Of a stretch of 64,000 bases of DNA, positions 1 through 9,031 are shown one piece after another. The DNA is taken from positions 1,302,001 through 1,366,000 of the forward strand of contig NZ_CP162495.1 of assembly GCF_040939125.1 (NCBI RefSeq), read 5' to 3'. This DNA comes from Clostridium sp. BJN0013 (lineage in GTDB: Bacteria > Bacillota > Clostridia > Clostridiales > Clostridiaceae). Numbering within the stretch: the stretch's first letter is position 1; every line of letters starts with the position of its first letter. The translations under genes were made by a program, and so were the position numbers. Below the pieces are notes generated by a model. The model did no database searches and was not told the origin of the DNA. It was given only the letters and a program-made list of their open reading frames with translations.

Positions 1-243
1 AAGAGAGAATATAAAAAACTGCCTAATAATATTAAAGAACTATTTAAAAAACAATTTACTAGATTTATGGAACATCCATATGCTGAATTTCATCCTTCTT
101 TAAGAATAAAGAGAATACAAGGTACTAGTAATATTTTTGAGATGACAATTACAATGGATATCAGGGTAACGTGGCAGTATATAGATGGTGGCATATTGTT
201 AAGAAATATAGGTAAACATGATAGGACTTTAAATAATCCTTAA
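1..243 (+). CDS. RelE/ParE-like toxin, C-terminal part (truncated by window start)
   Basis: The window opens inside a reading frame whose last 80 residues are visible. They contain the pattern HPSLRIKRIQG, then MTITMDIRVTWQY, then LLRNIGKHDRTL close to the stop. This order (a substrate-facing Arg-rich strand, a basic/aromatic strand and a terminal 'R-IG-HD' motif) is typical of the RelE/ParE/YafQ fold of type II toxin-antitoxin toxins, which are usually mRNA interferases or gyrase poisons. The start and the expected antitoxin gene lie upstream of the window, so pairing cannot be shown. The assignment rests on motif resemblance only. Confidence 0.6.
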   Translation, partial: KREYKKLPNNIKELFKKQFTRFMEHPYAEFHPSLRIKRIQGTSNIFEMTITMDIRVTWQYIDGGILLRNIGKHDRTLNNP

Positions 244-483
244 TTTATAAATTGTAGCCGATGAAGATAAGTCTATATTAGAAGAAAAAAATTCCAAATC
301 AACTTTTTTAGTATTTTTTAATTGTGTAGTAATATATTTTTGAGCATATATAAATTACCTTTTCCAGTATAATTGTTACGCAAATCAATTTTATACTATG
401 AATTGGTGGTTTATATTATTTTTAGAATAGTTTTTATATAAACTTCATTTTCCATTTATAGGGTTATTAGCTGGAGGTAAGGA

Positions 484-2364
484 ATGATATCAGCACTAAA
501 GGAATATAAAAAGAGAAAAATTAAATATAATCTATTGCTCGAAAAGCAAGAAAAATATATAGGTAATTTGAGTAATTTAAGATTTGCTATTTTTGTACTA
601 GGACTTATGATTTTGATAAGAATGTATATATTAAAAAGACATTTTATATTCGATTTTATAGTTTTAGTCATGATTATTTTGTTTTGTTATCTAACTTATT
701 TACATAAAAAGATAGAAAGTAAAAAGAACTATTTGAATATATTATACGAAGTAAATAAAACTTCAATAAAACGATTGGAGGGAGAATGGAAAACTTTTCA
801 GGATATTGGTGAAGATTTTATAGATGAAAATCATAATTATTCATATGATCTTGATGTTTTTGGGAAAGGTTCCTTATTCCAATGGATAAATACAGCCCAT
901 ACTCACATTGGAAGACAAAAATTGAAGCAAATATTGACAGAAAAACCTCAAAATAAACAGAATATATATGATAGACAATCTGCGGTTATAGAACTTGGAC
1001 AGAAAATATATTTCAGGCAGAGGTTTGAAGCAGAAGGAAAAGTAATTTGCAATGACAAACAAAATCCCCAAGAGCTTTTTTTATGGATAAAACAAAGAAG
1101 TAATTATATATTAAAAAATCAAGTAACTTGGGCTTTAAGAATTTTGTCAGTGATAACTACAATAACCAGTTTAACATTACTGGTCAAAATACTTTATTAT
1201 GTATTATCTGTTTTCTTTGGTACTTACAAGAGTGCACCAAGAGTATTTTATATAATTCCTTATTATATTCCTATTTTTTTGATTTTGGTTCAATGTATTA
1301 TTTTAAGGGTAAAAAAAGAAGATAGAATGAAAAATTTAACTATTGCTGAGAAACACAATTGTAGCATAAAAGCATATAAAAATATGCTTACACATATAGA
1401 AAAACATAAGTTTAAATCAAAGTATATTATAAATTTATGTAAAGAACTTTATAATAATGGTCAAAATGCATCTAAACAGATAGATGTTTTTTCTAAAATT
1501 TGTGAATCTATAGCCAATAGACGTAATATGTTATATTTCATTTTGAATCCTATTCTTATGATAGAATATCACTGGACTATTTCTATTGAAAAATGGAAGA
1601 TACAATCAGGAAATAACTTTGAAAAGTGGATTAATATAATAGCAGAATTAGAAGCCCTATGTAGCATTGCAGTTATCAAATATGATAATCCTAATTGGAG
1701 TATGCCTAAAATTATAGATGGACCATCAAAGATTATAGCGAAAAATATGGGACATCCTCTTTTAGGAGAAAAACGGGTATGTAATAATTTAAAGCTCGAA
1801 GAAACTTATCCAGTTATGCTCATAACAGGCTCTAATATGTCTGGAAAGAGCACATTTATGAGAACTATAGAAATTAATATTGTATTAGCTTATGCTGGAG
1901 CTCCCGTGTGTGCAGAGCAATTTTACTGTACTATTATGGAGATGTATAGTTGTATGAGAATAAATGACAATTTGGAACAAAGTATATCTTCTTTTTATGC
2001 AGAAATATTAAAAATTAAAAATATTGTTGAGGCTTCAAAAGAAGGGAAAAAAGTATTGTTTTTATTAGATGAAATTTTTAAAGGAACTAACTCAAGAGAT
2101 AGGCATATTGGAGCTATAACTTTAGTAAATCAATTAAGCAGAACAGGAAATTTGGGGGTTATATCCACCCATGATTTAGAGTTAGGTGAAATGGCAAAGC
2201 ATAAAGACTCAAAAATTAAAAACTATCATTTTTCTGAATATTATAGGAAGAATAAAATTTATTTTGATTATAAATTGAAAGATGGAATATCATCTACAAG
2301 AAATGCTGTATATTTAATGAAATTAGCTGGGATTAAAATAGAAGAAATTAATGAGGATGAGTAA
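484..2364 (+). CDS. Membrane-anchored MutS-like ATPase
   Basis: This 626-residue protein has the ABC-type ATPase domain of MutS at its C-terminus: Walker A GSNMSGKSTFMRT near residue 450, a long helical stretch, then Walker B VLFLLDEIFKGTNSRDR near 525 and a switch His in STHD. It lacks the N-terminal mismatch-recognition domain of MutS1. Instead it has hydrophobic segments at about residues 33-68 and two more at about 215-270, so it is probably held in the membrane. The start is ATG 484, preceded by GGAGGT at 473-478. Proteins of this layout are annotated as 'MutS domain V' proteins with unknown role. A mismatch-repair function should not be assumed. Confidence 0.85.
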   Translation: MISALKEYKKRKIKYNLLLEKQEKYIGNLSNLRFAIFVLGLMILIRMYILKRHFIFDFIVLVMIILFCYLTYLHKKIESKKNYLNILYEVNKTSIKRLEGEWKTFQDIGEDFIDENHNYSYDLDVFGKGSLFQWINTAHTHIGRQKLKQILTEKPQNKQNIYDRQSAVIELGQKIYFRQRFEAEGKVICNDKQNPQELFLWIKQRSNYILKNQVTWALRILSVITTITSLTLLVKILYYVLSVFFGTYKSAPRVFYIIPYYIPIFLILVQCIILRVKKEDRMKNLTIAEKHNCSIKAYKNMLTHIEKHKFKSKYIINLCKELYNNGQNASKQIDVFSKICESIANRRNMLYFILNPILMIEYHWTISIEKWKIQSGNNFEKWINIIAELEALCSIAVIKYDNPNWSMPKIIDGPSKIIAKNMGHPLLGEKRVCNNLKLEETYPVMLITGSNMSGKSTFMRTIEINIVLAYAGAPVCAEQFYCTIMEMYSCMRINDNLEQSISSFYAEILKIKNIVEASKEGKKVLFLLDEIFKGTNSRDRHIGAITLVNQLSRTGNLGVISTHDLELGEMAKHKDSKIKNYHFSEYYRKNKIYFDYKLKDGISSTRNAVYLMKLAGIKIEEINEDE

Positions 2365-2375
2365 ATCTTTTAGGG

Positions 2376-2427
2376 AAATGGATGTACCTTGATTTGTTTT
2401 ATACAAACCTAGGTACATTCCTTTTTA
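2376..2427. terminator. Terminator between convergent genes
   Basis: An inverted repeat (ATGTACCT ... AGGTACAT, extended by TTTG/CAAA) is followed by CCTTTTT on the plus strand. It ends the MutS-like gene and probably also serves the small minus-strand gene facing it. Confidence 0.7.
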
Positions 2428-2460
2428 GCACTTGAGTTTATAAGTTTTTTAAATTGATCT

Positions 2461-2631
2461 TTATTTATTATGAGATAATTTTGATCTTTTTGTGTATTTT
2501 TTTCCATTTGCATGAGAGCCTATTTTTTTACCGTGTTCAATACCTATTTCGGCACCTGCTTCAGAACACATTTTCCTTTTTTCAGCATTAGACTTAGGTC
2601 TATCTTTCATTCTGTTTTTATTGTTATCCAT
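2461..2631 (-). CDS. Small basic hydrophilic protein (56 aa), function unknown
   Basis: The minus strand reads ATG at 2631 to TAA at 2461 with an ideal AGGAGG ribosome site just upstream (2639-2644 on the plus strand). The protein begins MDNNKNRMKDRPKSNAEKR and continues MCSEAGAEIGIEHGKKIGSH, ending in a Lys-rich tail. It is rich in Lys, Asn and Gly, has one Cys and no membrane segment. The composition recalls small spore or nucleic-acid-binding proteins, but I recognise no SASP signature and leave the function open. A 91-codon frame on the opposite strand overlaps it and looks like a shadow. The terminator it shares with the MutS-like gene supports expression. Confidence 0.6.
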   Translation of the reverse strand: MDNNKNRMKDRPKSNAEKRKMCSEAGAEIGIEHGKKIGSHANGKKYTKRSKLSHNK

Positions 2632-2762
2632 ACAATTTCCTCCTGTAAAAATATTTTAACATTTATTTTACATTATTATGCTTTAAATAGAGTATGCTTA
2701 TGCTACATTTACATTATAAATACCAATCCTAAAAAAGTTAACTACAGGTCATTAGTCATAAT

Positions 2763-2911
2763 TTATCCGAAGGCGGCAATTAGCTAATACTCCATCTTCT
2801 TCAAAGTGGAGGATAAGCAATGTTACGCCCCTGGATAAGTTCTTCTAAGGTTCAGATGGAGATAGGCATTTTTTTATAGAAAACTCCATCTGAACCTAAG
2901 AATCACTTGAT
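2763..2911 (+). repeat. Structured intergenic repeat, copy A (full, short form)
   Basis: The copy runs from TTTATCCG to CACTTGAT. Part 1 has TTATCC able to pair with GGATAA near 2833, enclosing a CTCCA/TGGAG hairpin. Part 2 is a hairpin with GGTTCAGATGGAG facing CTCCATCTGAACC across a roughly 20-nt A/T-rich loop, extended by flanking CTAAG/CTTAG-like bases. Related copies lie at 7853, 13200, 16709, 29598, 31749, 34396, 38846, 39318, 39863 and 44394. It sits directly upstream of the phosphoesterase ribosome site, so here it would be in a 5' leader. Confidence 0.85.
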
Positions 2912-2928
2912 GGGGAGGAAGGATTAAA

Positions 2929-3864
2929 ATGTCAGCTTTTAGGGTGCTGCATTTATCAGATATTCATATAGGAAAAACCTATATCAAATCTGAAGAAATA
3001 GCATATAAAATTGTTTATGACATAACCCATAATGGATTATGTACTGTTAGGAGTGTAGTTGTAACAGGGGATATTTTTGATGGGCAAGTGCAGGTTAATG
3101 AAAAATTAATTAATGAAGCTGTAGTTTTTTTTGACATCTTGCTAGAGCAAATCAATCTCAATCAAGATGAATATAAATTAACAAAAGATGATTTTATATT
3201 TATACCCGGTAATCATGATTTAATTAGAGTAGATGATTATGAATTAAGATGGAGTAAATATAATGGTTTCCTGAAAGGATTTTATATTAATATACCCAAG
3301 TATTATAATATAAAAAATTATTCGGTGTTAAGGCCCTATTATGAAGAAAAAATAGTTTTTATTGGATTTAATTCCTGTCAGATTGAGAAGAAGAAAATTT
3401 TTGACAAAACATATCTGAATATGATAGATAAAAATATTAAGGCAGAAACATTAAAAAAGCAAGGAATTGATAAAAAACAGTTAATTGAGTTGTTGGAAGG
3501 TGAAGTGGCAAACGAATATGATGATTATGGAAAAGTATCTATGGCACAGATAGCAGATATTGAGAGACAGATTAGAAAATTAAATGGGTACAATATAGTT
3601 GCCATGCTTCATCATCATTTTTATCTTTTCCCGGAAGTAGCACAAAAGTACGGAGATTCAAGTCTGGTTAGAAATTATACTGCTTTTATTCAACATTTAA
3701 AATATATGAATGTAAAAACTGTTTTACATGGACACAAACATTTCGATTTAGAGCGTCCATTTATTACAGATGATAACTTGAAAGAAATTCAGGTGTTTTT
3801 GAACATGACAAAAAGACCTATTAAAATGAGGTCAAAAAAAGAGACTTATATTATTTATAATTAA
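2929..3864 (+). pseudogene. Metallophosphoesterase-GHKL ATPase gene, 5' part (interrupted by IS110)
   Basis: The N-terminal part is a calcineurin-like metallophosphoesterase with the whole metal-ligand set: LSDIHIG (residues 9-15), TGDIFDG (about 46), PGNHDL (about 93), MLHHHF (about 226) and LHGHKHF (about 266). The open frame ends at 3864, but family-like sequence stops at about 3774 (ITDD). The last 30 residues come from the inserted element. The expected next motif of this fold, IIDVFAGGSVGT...RHTFSVIDFY, is found in frame on the far side of the element, at about 5454. Joining 2929-3774 to 5436-7631 gives one frame of about 1013 codons. ATG 2929 follows GGGGAGGA. The truncated N-terminal domain could still be made but lacks its last strands. 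Confidence 0.8.
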
Positions 3865-3867
3865 AAA

Positions 3868-5139
3868 TCAACTTATTTTCGGTGATATCTCTTGACTTAC
3901 TTTTGTTACTTCAAAGCCTTGAGCTTGAAGAAATAAAATAATTCTATCTATATCAGGTTGAAAATGTCGAGAAGTGTTTTCTCTTTTTAGATATTTTTCA
4001 TAAATAGAATTATCAAAGGCTTCATTTTTTAAAAGCATATTATAAATACAGGTTAAAAGCATTCTTGCTATAGCAATAATTGCTCTTTTGTGCCCACGTC
4101 TTTTCTTTATACTTTCATAACGATATTTAAAGTATGGGCAGGACTTGTTTTTTATTGCTGCATTAGCACACTGAATAAGTATTGGCTTTAAATAAGCTCC
4201 GGCACGGCTTATACGAACACTTTTCTTTTTGCCAGCACTTTCATTATTTTGTGGTGTAAGACCTGCCCAAGAACACAGATGTTTAGCATCTGGAAAGACT
4301 GACATATCCACTCCAATTTCAGAAATTATAGTTGTAGCAGATTGTGTAGTTATCCCAGGGGCAGAAGCAATAAGCTCAATTTGTGACTTAAATTCACTTG
4401 AAATTAATGAAATGGCAGTATCAAGTTGAGAAATACAATTGTTAATATAATCATAATGATTCAAGCATACAGACATCTTTGCTGTTTGATTTTTAGAGAT
4501 GCTTCCTTGCATAGCAATCTTAATTTCGTCAGCCTTAGATAACATACTCTTGTGTAGAAATTGAGTATAGTCTATATCTAATTTATCAGGATGCTCCATG
4601 GCATATTTAATTATAGCTGATGATGATTTACCAAAGGTATCTGATACTACGCTTGAAATCATGATATTTGAAACTGTTAATGAATTTTGGAATCTGTTTT
4701 TCTCACTTGAACGGAAATTTGTAAGTTTAAAGCGATAGCGCATAAGGTCTCGTAGTTCTCTTATGGCCTTTGGAGGAATAAAACTTCCTTTAACTAATCC
4801 ATGCTTATGTAAGTCTGCAAGCCATAGAGAATCTTTTTTATCAGTTTTTTTGCCGGGAATGTTTTTAACGTACTTTGGGTTAGCCAGAGTAATATTACAG
4901 GAATCTTCAAGTATGTTATAGATAGGTATCCAGTACTTTCCGGTGCTTTCCATACAAACTTCTTTACAGTTATGCTCAGATAACCACTCTTTTAAATGGA
5001 AAAGATTCTTTGAGTAAGTACTGAATTGTTTGGTTGCATAGGTAGTGATGTTATTCTCATTGGTTGATGTTACAGTTGCAACTACAAATTTTTTGTGAAC
5101 ATCAATACCGCAACAAATAGAATAAACGATTTTTAACAT
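3868..5139 (-). CDS. IS110-family transposase (DEDD recombinase)
   Basis: The protein is 423 residues and appears intact. The N-terminal RuvC-like DEDD domain shows GIDVHKK (about residue 11), MESTGKYW (about 63) and the KKTDKKDSLWLADL segment (about 97-110), giving the acidic residues. The C-terminal Tnp_20-type domain contains SAPGITTQSATTI, FPDAKHLCSWAGLTPQ and the SVRISRAGAYLK segment that carries the serine region. The family moves DNA by a non-DDE mechanism guided by an RNA from the element's non-coding end. The gene ends about 90 bp from the inferred element edge, and the long non-coding side lies upstream, as in the IS110 (not IS1111) group. Confidence 0.92.
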   Translation of the reverse strand: MLKIVYSICCGIDVHKKFVVATVTSTNENNITTYATKQFSTYSKNLFHLKEWLSEHNCKEVCMESTGKYWIPIYNILEDSCNITLANPKYVKNIPGKKTDKKDSLWLADLHKHGLVKGSFIPPKAIRELRDLMRYRFKLTNFRSSEKNRFQNSLTVSNIMISSVVSDTFGKSSSAIIKYAMEHPDKLDIDYTQFLHKSMLSKADEIKIAMQGSISKNQTAKMSVCLNHYDYINNCISQLDTAISLISSEFKSQIELIASAPGITTQSATTIISEIGVDMSVFPDAKHLCSWAGLTPQNNESAGKKKSVRISRAGAYLKPILIQCANAAIKNKSCPYFKYRYESIKKRRGHKRAIIAIARMLLTCIYNMLLKNEAFDNSIYEKYLKRENTSRHFQPDIDRIILFLQAQGFEVTKVSQEISPKIS

Positions 5140-5435
5140 TTATATCACCTACAAATAAAAAAATAAAGTACACAGGTGTTGACTGAATACTCATACTTTT
5201 AAACGGTCTTTGTTTAAACAAAGATTAACTTACGTGCCCTAGGGCACACTTATTTGTACTTAAAAGAGTAATCGGCACATGTTATTATACGGATTACAGT
5301 GAAGTGCAATCACACTCACCCCGCCGTGCTCTGTAGTACACCTGTATACTTGTCTATATTATTCACAGTAATTGGTAATTTTAATCACTCTTTCATTAAT
5401 TTTTGTGCCTTGAGCACAGCGAAAGGAATGAATGT
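5140..5435 (-). ncRNA. Candidate bridge RNA region of the IS110 element
   Basis: About 300 nt upstream of the transposase and inside the element have no credible gene. They hold several hairpin-forming sequences: an 18-nt perfect palindrome at 5207-5224 (TCTTTGTTTAAACAAAGA), a 14-nt palindrome at 5234-5247 (GTGCCCTAGGGCAC), and TGTGC-CTTGA-GCACA near 5405-5419. IS110-group elements are known to encode a bridge (seek) RNA in exactly this position, with loops matching target and donor. The location and foldability support this; loop pairing to the target was not worked out. Confidence 0.55.
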
Positions 5436-7631
5436 TATTATGAAACAACAGAAAGTATTATTGATGTATTTGCAGGAGGTTCTGTTGGTACAGATAAAAG
5501 GGATAGGCATACCTTTAGCGTAATTGATTTTTATAAGCAGAGAGAGGATATCAAATTAATTCAACATAAATTTATTTACAATGGAGAATCACTAGAGCCT
5601 ATTTCTAAAAAGCAGATTCCTTCGAAGAATATTTCAGGTAGAGTGGTTAAACTTTTAGAGATATTAAAATTTACAAATTATGATGCGTATATGTTATATA
5701 TGACATCTCTTGAAAAACTATTTAAAATTTATAAAACCTGTGGGGAAATAATCAACTGGATCAGTGAATCAATAACTGGATTTTGTGATGTTTATAAATA
5801 TTTAGATAGGGATTATAGGAATATTCTGTTTTTATTATATTCTGTTAGTTGTAGAACATTAAACTATAAAAGTATTATAGAAAAGGATACACAATATTTA
5901 GAGTATGCATCATCAATATTGAAAGAAATATTCGATAATTTTTTATCATGTCCCCATTTTCATATCAGTGATGAAGATTTTCACTCTTTGTTTAAAATAA
6001 AAAGTTTAAAAAGTTTAGCGGATAAGTGTAATCAATTGCTAAATAAAAATATGAATAAAATTACTAAACAGTATTTAGCTTTTAGTATGATTGGTATATT
6101 TTTTTCGGATTTGTATTTGGTATTCACAGAATATGCAGATGACTTTTATAACGAAAATATCAAATATAAGGTAAATATTAAAATGAAAGAAAATAAGTTT
6201 CATGCAAATGTTCCTGCACCAAGAATAACTATTGAATCCAATGCTGATAGGAGAAGTGCCTATGTAAAGTTCTTGTGCAATGAGGCTACAGTATATAAAA
6301 TTGCCGTTTTATTTGTTAAAGAATTTGATTTAATACTAGATAAGTTTCAAGATTGCTTTAAATCAATAGGGTTTAAAATGTATTATTTAATTCCTAAAAT
6401 AGATAAGAATAATTTTAAGAATACACTTGATAATTGTAATTTTGAGGCCTATATACCAACTCTGCTGCCTTTATTAACAGGAGGTAATATATATTCTTCC
6501 AAGGAGGTATTTGCAAGAGAACTAATCCAAAATTCCATAGATGCCATAGCGGTTAGAGAAGCTAAGGAGGAAAGTAATTTTATAAAATCAATTCATATTG
6601 AATTTGGAAAAGATAAAAATGATGGACTATATTTTAAAATTAAAGACAGTGGAACAGGCATGGACAGATATAAAATCGAAAGATATTTTACTAATATTGG
6701 AAGAAGTTACTATTCAGGTGATGAGTATAGAAATTTAAATATTAGTTATGAACCTATTAGTAATTTTGGAATAGGTTTTTTGTCTTCATTTATGGTATGC
6801 AGGGAAATAGAAGTAAGAACCAAATACTTTTTCAACGGTAGTGAAGGCTTAAAACTTTATATACCTAATTACGATGGATGCTTTTTTATTGAAGGCGAGG
6901 AAAATGTAGATGTTGGTACAGAAATAAAATTATATTTAAATAAGGAAATGCATGTAGATAATATAATAGATTATATAAAAAAAGTTATGTTAGATGTTAA
7001 ATACGATATTATTATAAACTGTAGAGATGAAGAAAAAGAAGAACTCATTGAAATACCGGCTCATTGTATTAGAAAAAATAATACGATTGAAACTTTTCAG
7101 TTTTTTGTTCCCTTTAAAGAAAATGGCGATGTGTTAAATATCCATTGGAAGAAGGAAGTACTTTCAGAAGATTTTATCAATAAATATGAATATGGATTAT
7201 TAATAAAAGCTAATTTGGATAATGTGGATTATAATTATGGTGAAATAATATTAAATGCAGGAATTCGAGTAGAGCAGACATCTCTAGATACATTATTTCA
7301 TAATGAATTTAACCATGATGGAGATGATAATGGTATTATGTATAATAGCATATTTATGAATTTTCCTACAAACTGGATACAAATTGATGTTTCCAGGGAA
7401 AAGTTGAAAGGTTTTTCTGATATGATTAGGGATATTAACCATAAAAATCCTATTGGAACTAAAATTGCTGAAGTGATATACAATCAGTTGACATGTTTTT
7501 TAAATTACAGCAGGGAAAATTCAATTAGTGTTCCTAAATCATGTGTACAAGAAATTATCCAGTATGCTATCTGTTTATGTGGAGATGAGAACTCCAGTGT
7601 TTATAAAAAATTATTGAATTTAAAGTATTAA
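5436..7631 (+). pseudogene. Metallophosphoesterase-GHKL ATPase gene, 3' part (interrupted by IS110)
   Basis: The open frame can be read from TTG 5403, but the first 11 codons are element sequence. Host sequence starts near 5436 with YYETTESIID, the last strands of the phosphoesterase fold (VFAGGSVGT, HTFSVIDFY). A helical, poorly conserved linker of about 300 residues follows. The C-terminal half is an Hsp90/MORC-like GHKL ATPase: N-box RELIQNSIDAI (about 6520), G1 box DSGTGMD (about 6646) and G2 box SNFGIGFLS (about 6763). The protein end looks complete. Phosphoesterase-GHKL fusions recall multidomain conflict or defence proteins, but that role is inference. Without the element the product would be about 1013 residues. 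Confidence 0.8.
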
Positions 7632-7852
7632 ACTTGTTTAGAAATTGTGGATATTGAAGAAGAAAATAAAAAAACTATTGATCTTTATATTGTAATATCG
7701 TAATATATAAATATAATGATTATATAAAATTTGGTGAGGAGGTTAATTATGGCTAAGGTGATAAATAGCAGGTTTCCAGCCTAAGGAAATACTAAAGTCT
7801 AGATTACAACAGTATTAAAATTTAGTTCACAAATATACATTTGTAGATTATT

Positions 7853-7920
7853 ACAAGTGATTTTGGGATTCAGGTGGGGTTTGCTATAGAGGAACGATTT
7901 ATTTTCCCCATCTGAATCTT
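7853..7920 (-). repeat. Structured intergenic repeat, copy K (terminal hairpin only)
   Basis: Only the terminal hairpin is present, in reverse orientation: GATTCAGGTGGGG facing CCCCATCTGAATC. Both the GGGG/CCCC and GATTC/GAATC pairs differ from copy A in a paired way. It lies between convergent genes, just past the end of the YeiH-type transporter, and could act as its terminator. Confidence 0.75.
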
Positions 7921-7927
7921 ATTATTT

Positions 7928-8923
7928 TTAAAAAATTGACATTATAAAATGTTGAACTCCAAGTGAGGTAAGTGACAAAACTATCCAACATATAAAACCT
8001 AAAAAAATTGGCTTTACAGCATTTTGGACAAGCTCTCTGATGTTAGTATTTAGTCCTACAGATACCATTGCCATTACAATGATGAACTTCCCAATTTGTG
8101 ATAAAAATTTGGTAACTTCAATTGGAAATGGCACAAATGTATTGATTACTGATGCAGCTATAAAGCCCAGTACAAACCAGGGAAATATTTTAATCATACT
8201 ATAAGATACTTTTTTGTTTTTAGTTTCTTTTTTGGAGGTATAAATAGCCAAAAGCAGAGTAATAGGAACAATTGCCAGGGTTCTTGTAAGTTTTACTATA
8301 ACCGCCAGATTGCCAGCTGTATTACTGTAGGAATAGCCAGCAGCTACTACAGATGAAGTATCATTAACTGCAGTGCCACTCCACAGGCCAAAGCATTCAT
8401 TGCTCATATTGAATAGATGTCCAATTAGAGGAAATAAAAAAGCAGCAATAGCATTAAAAAGAAATATAGTTGATATAGAATGGGCAACTTCCTGCTCATT
8501 TGCATTTATCACTGGAGCTGTTGCTGCAATAGCAGAACCACCACATATAGAAGAACCAACACCTATTAGTGTTGCTGTCTTATCATTTATTTTTAATAAC
8601 TTGCCTATAATATAGGCGGTAATAAGTGATGCCGAGAGGGTAAAAATCATTAAAACAACTGTTTGTTTTTCCACTTTAAAAACATTGAAAAAATTCATGC
8701 TAAATCCCATAAGAATAATAGAATATTGAAGCAATTTTTTTGAAGTATATATTATACCTTCATCAAGATAGTTTGGCCTTTTCCAAAATGCTAAAATCAT
8801 TCCAAATAAAATTCCAAGTACAGGGCTGCCTATGATTGGAAAGATACTTCCAATGAGCCATGCAGGAATTGCTATAATCAATGCAAATATAATACCATAT
8901 GATTTGTCAATTATTTTTTCCAC
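7928..8923 (-). CDS. YeiH/UPF0324-family membrane transporter (putative sulfate exporter)
   Basis: The protein is 331 residues with about ten hydrophobic segments. It contains the family's GVGSSICGGSAIAATAP stretch near the middle, the WSGTAVNDTSSVVAAG motif, and FPWFVLGFI near the end. The family (Cons_hypoth698, YeiH) is annotated as a putative sulfate exporter; the substrate is not proven. It is divergently transcribed from a LysR regulator, a pairing common for yeiH (with yeiE/cysL-type regulators). The start ATG at 8923 follows GGAGGA on the minus strand. Confidence 0.85.
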   Translation of the reverse strand: MEKIIDKSYGIIFALIIAIPAWLIGSIFPIIGSPVLGILFGMILAFWKRPNYLDEGIIYTSKKLLQYSIILMGFSMNFFNVFKVEKQTVVLMIFTLSASLITAYIIGKLLKINDKTATLIGVGSSICGGSAIAATAPVINANEQEVAHSISTIFLFNAIAAFLFPLIGHLFNMSNECFGLWSGTAVNDTSSVVAAGYSYSNTAGNLAVIVKLTRTLAIVPITLLLAIYTSKKETKNKKVSYSMIKIFPWFVLGFIAASVINTFVPFPIEVTKFLSQIGKFIIVMAMVSVGLNTNIRELVQNAVKPIFLGFICWIVLSLTSLGVQHFIMSIF

Positions 8924-9031
8924 AATATCTTCCTCCTGTCTGCCTTTTATGATATACCTTGATATTATGTAAGTAAAATATTATTATATTATAATTATAA
9001 TAAGTAAATTCTAATATATAAGGAGAATGTT
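8924..9031. promoter_or_regulatory. Divergent promoter region, YeiH-type gene / LysR gene
   Basis: A 108-bp gap between divergent start codons contains a very A/T-rich partly symmetrical stretch at about 8971-9005 (TATTATATTATAATTATAAT). LysR proteins normally bind T-N11-A sites in such gaps and control both genes. No single site can be picked with certainty. Confidence 0.45.

Larger units (their letters stand above)
3775..5435 (-). mobile_element. IS110-family insertion sequence
   Basis: This segment of about 1.66 kb splits the phosphoesterase-ATPase gene. It holds one DEDD transposase gene on the minus strand and about 300 nt of non-coding DNA upstream of it. No terminal inverted repeats or obvious target duplication are visible, as usual for IS110. 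The ends are inferred from where the host protein sequence breaks (ITDD at 3774) and resumes (YYETTESIID at 5436), so each may be off by a few bases. Host flanks rejoin in frame, which suggests precise insertion without loss of host DNA. Confidence 0.8.

Noticed and set aside
2512-2787. Plus-strand 91-codon frame
   Set aside because: It overlaps the minus-strand small gene that has an ideal ribosome site, runs into repeat copy A, has no ribosome site of its own, and its composition looks like an antisense shadow.
5299-5523. 74-codon frame across the IS110 right end
   Set aside because: It spans the element-host junction in a frame different from the host gene, so it cannot be a conserved protein.
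7749-7784. Tiny frame MAKVINSRFPA with a strong GAGGAGG site
   Set aside because: Only 11 codons. Possibly the broken start of a lost gene or a leader peptide, but nothing downstream supports attenuation.
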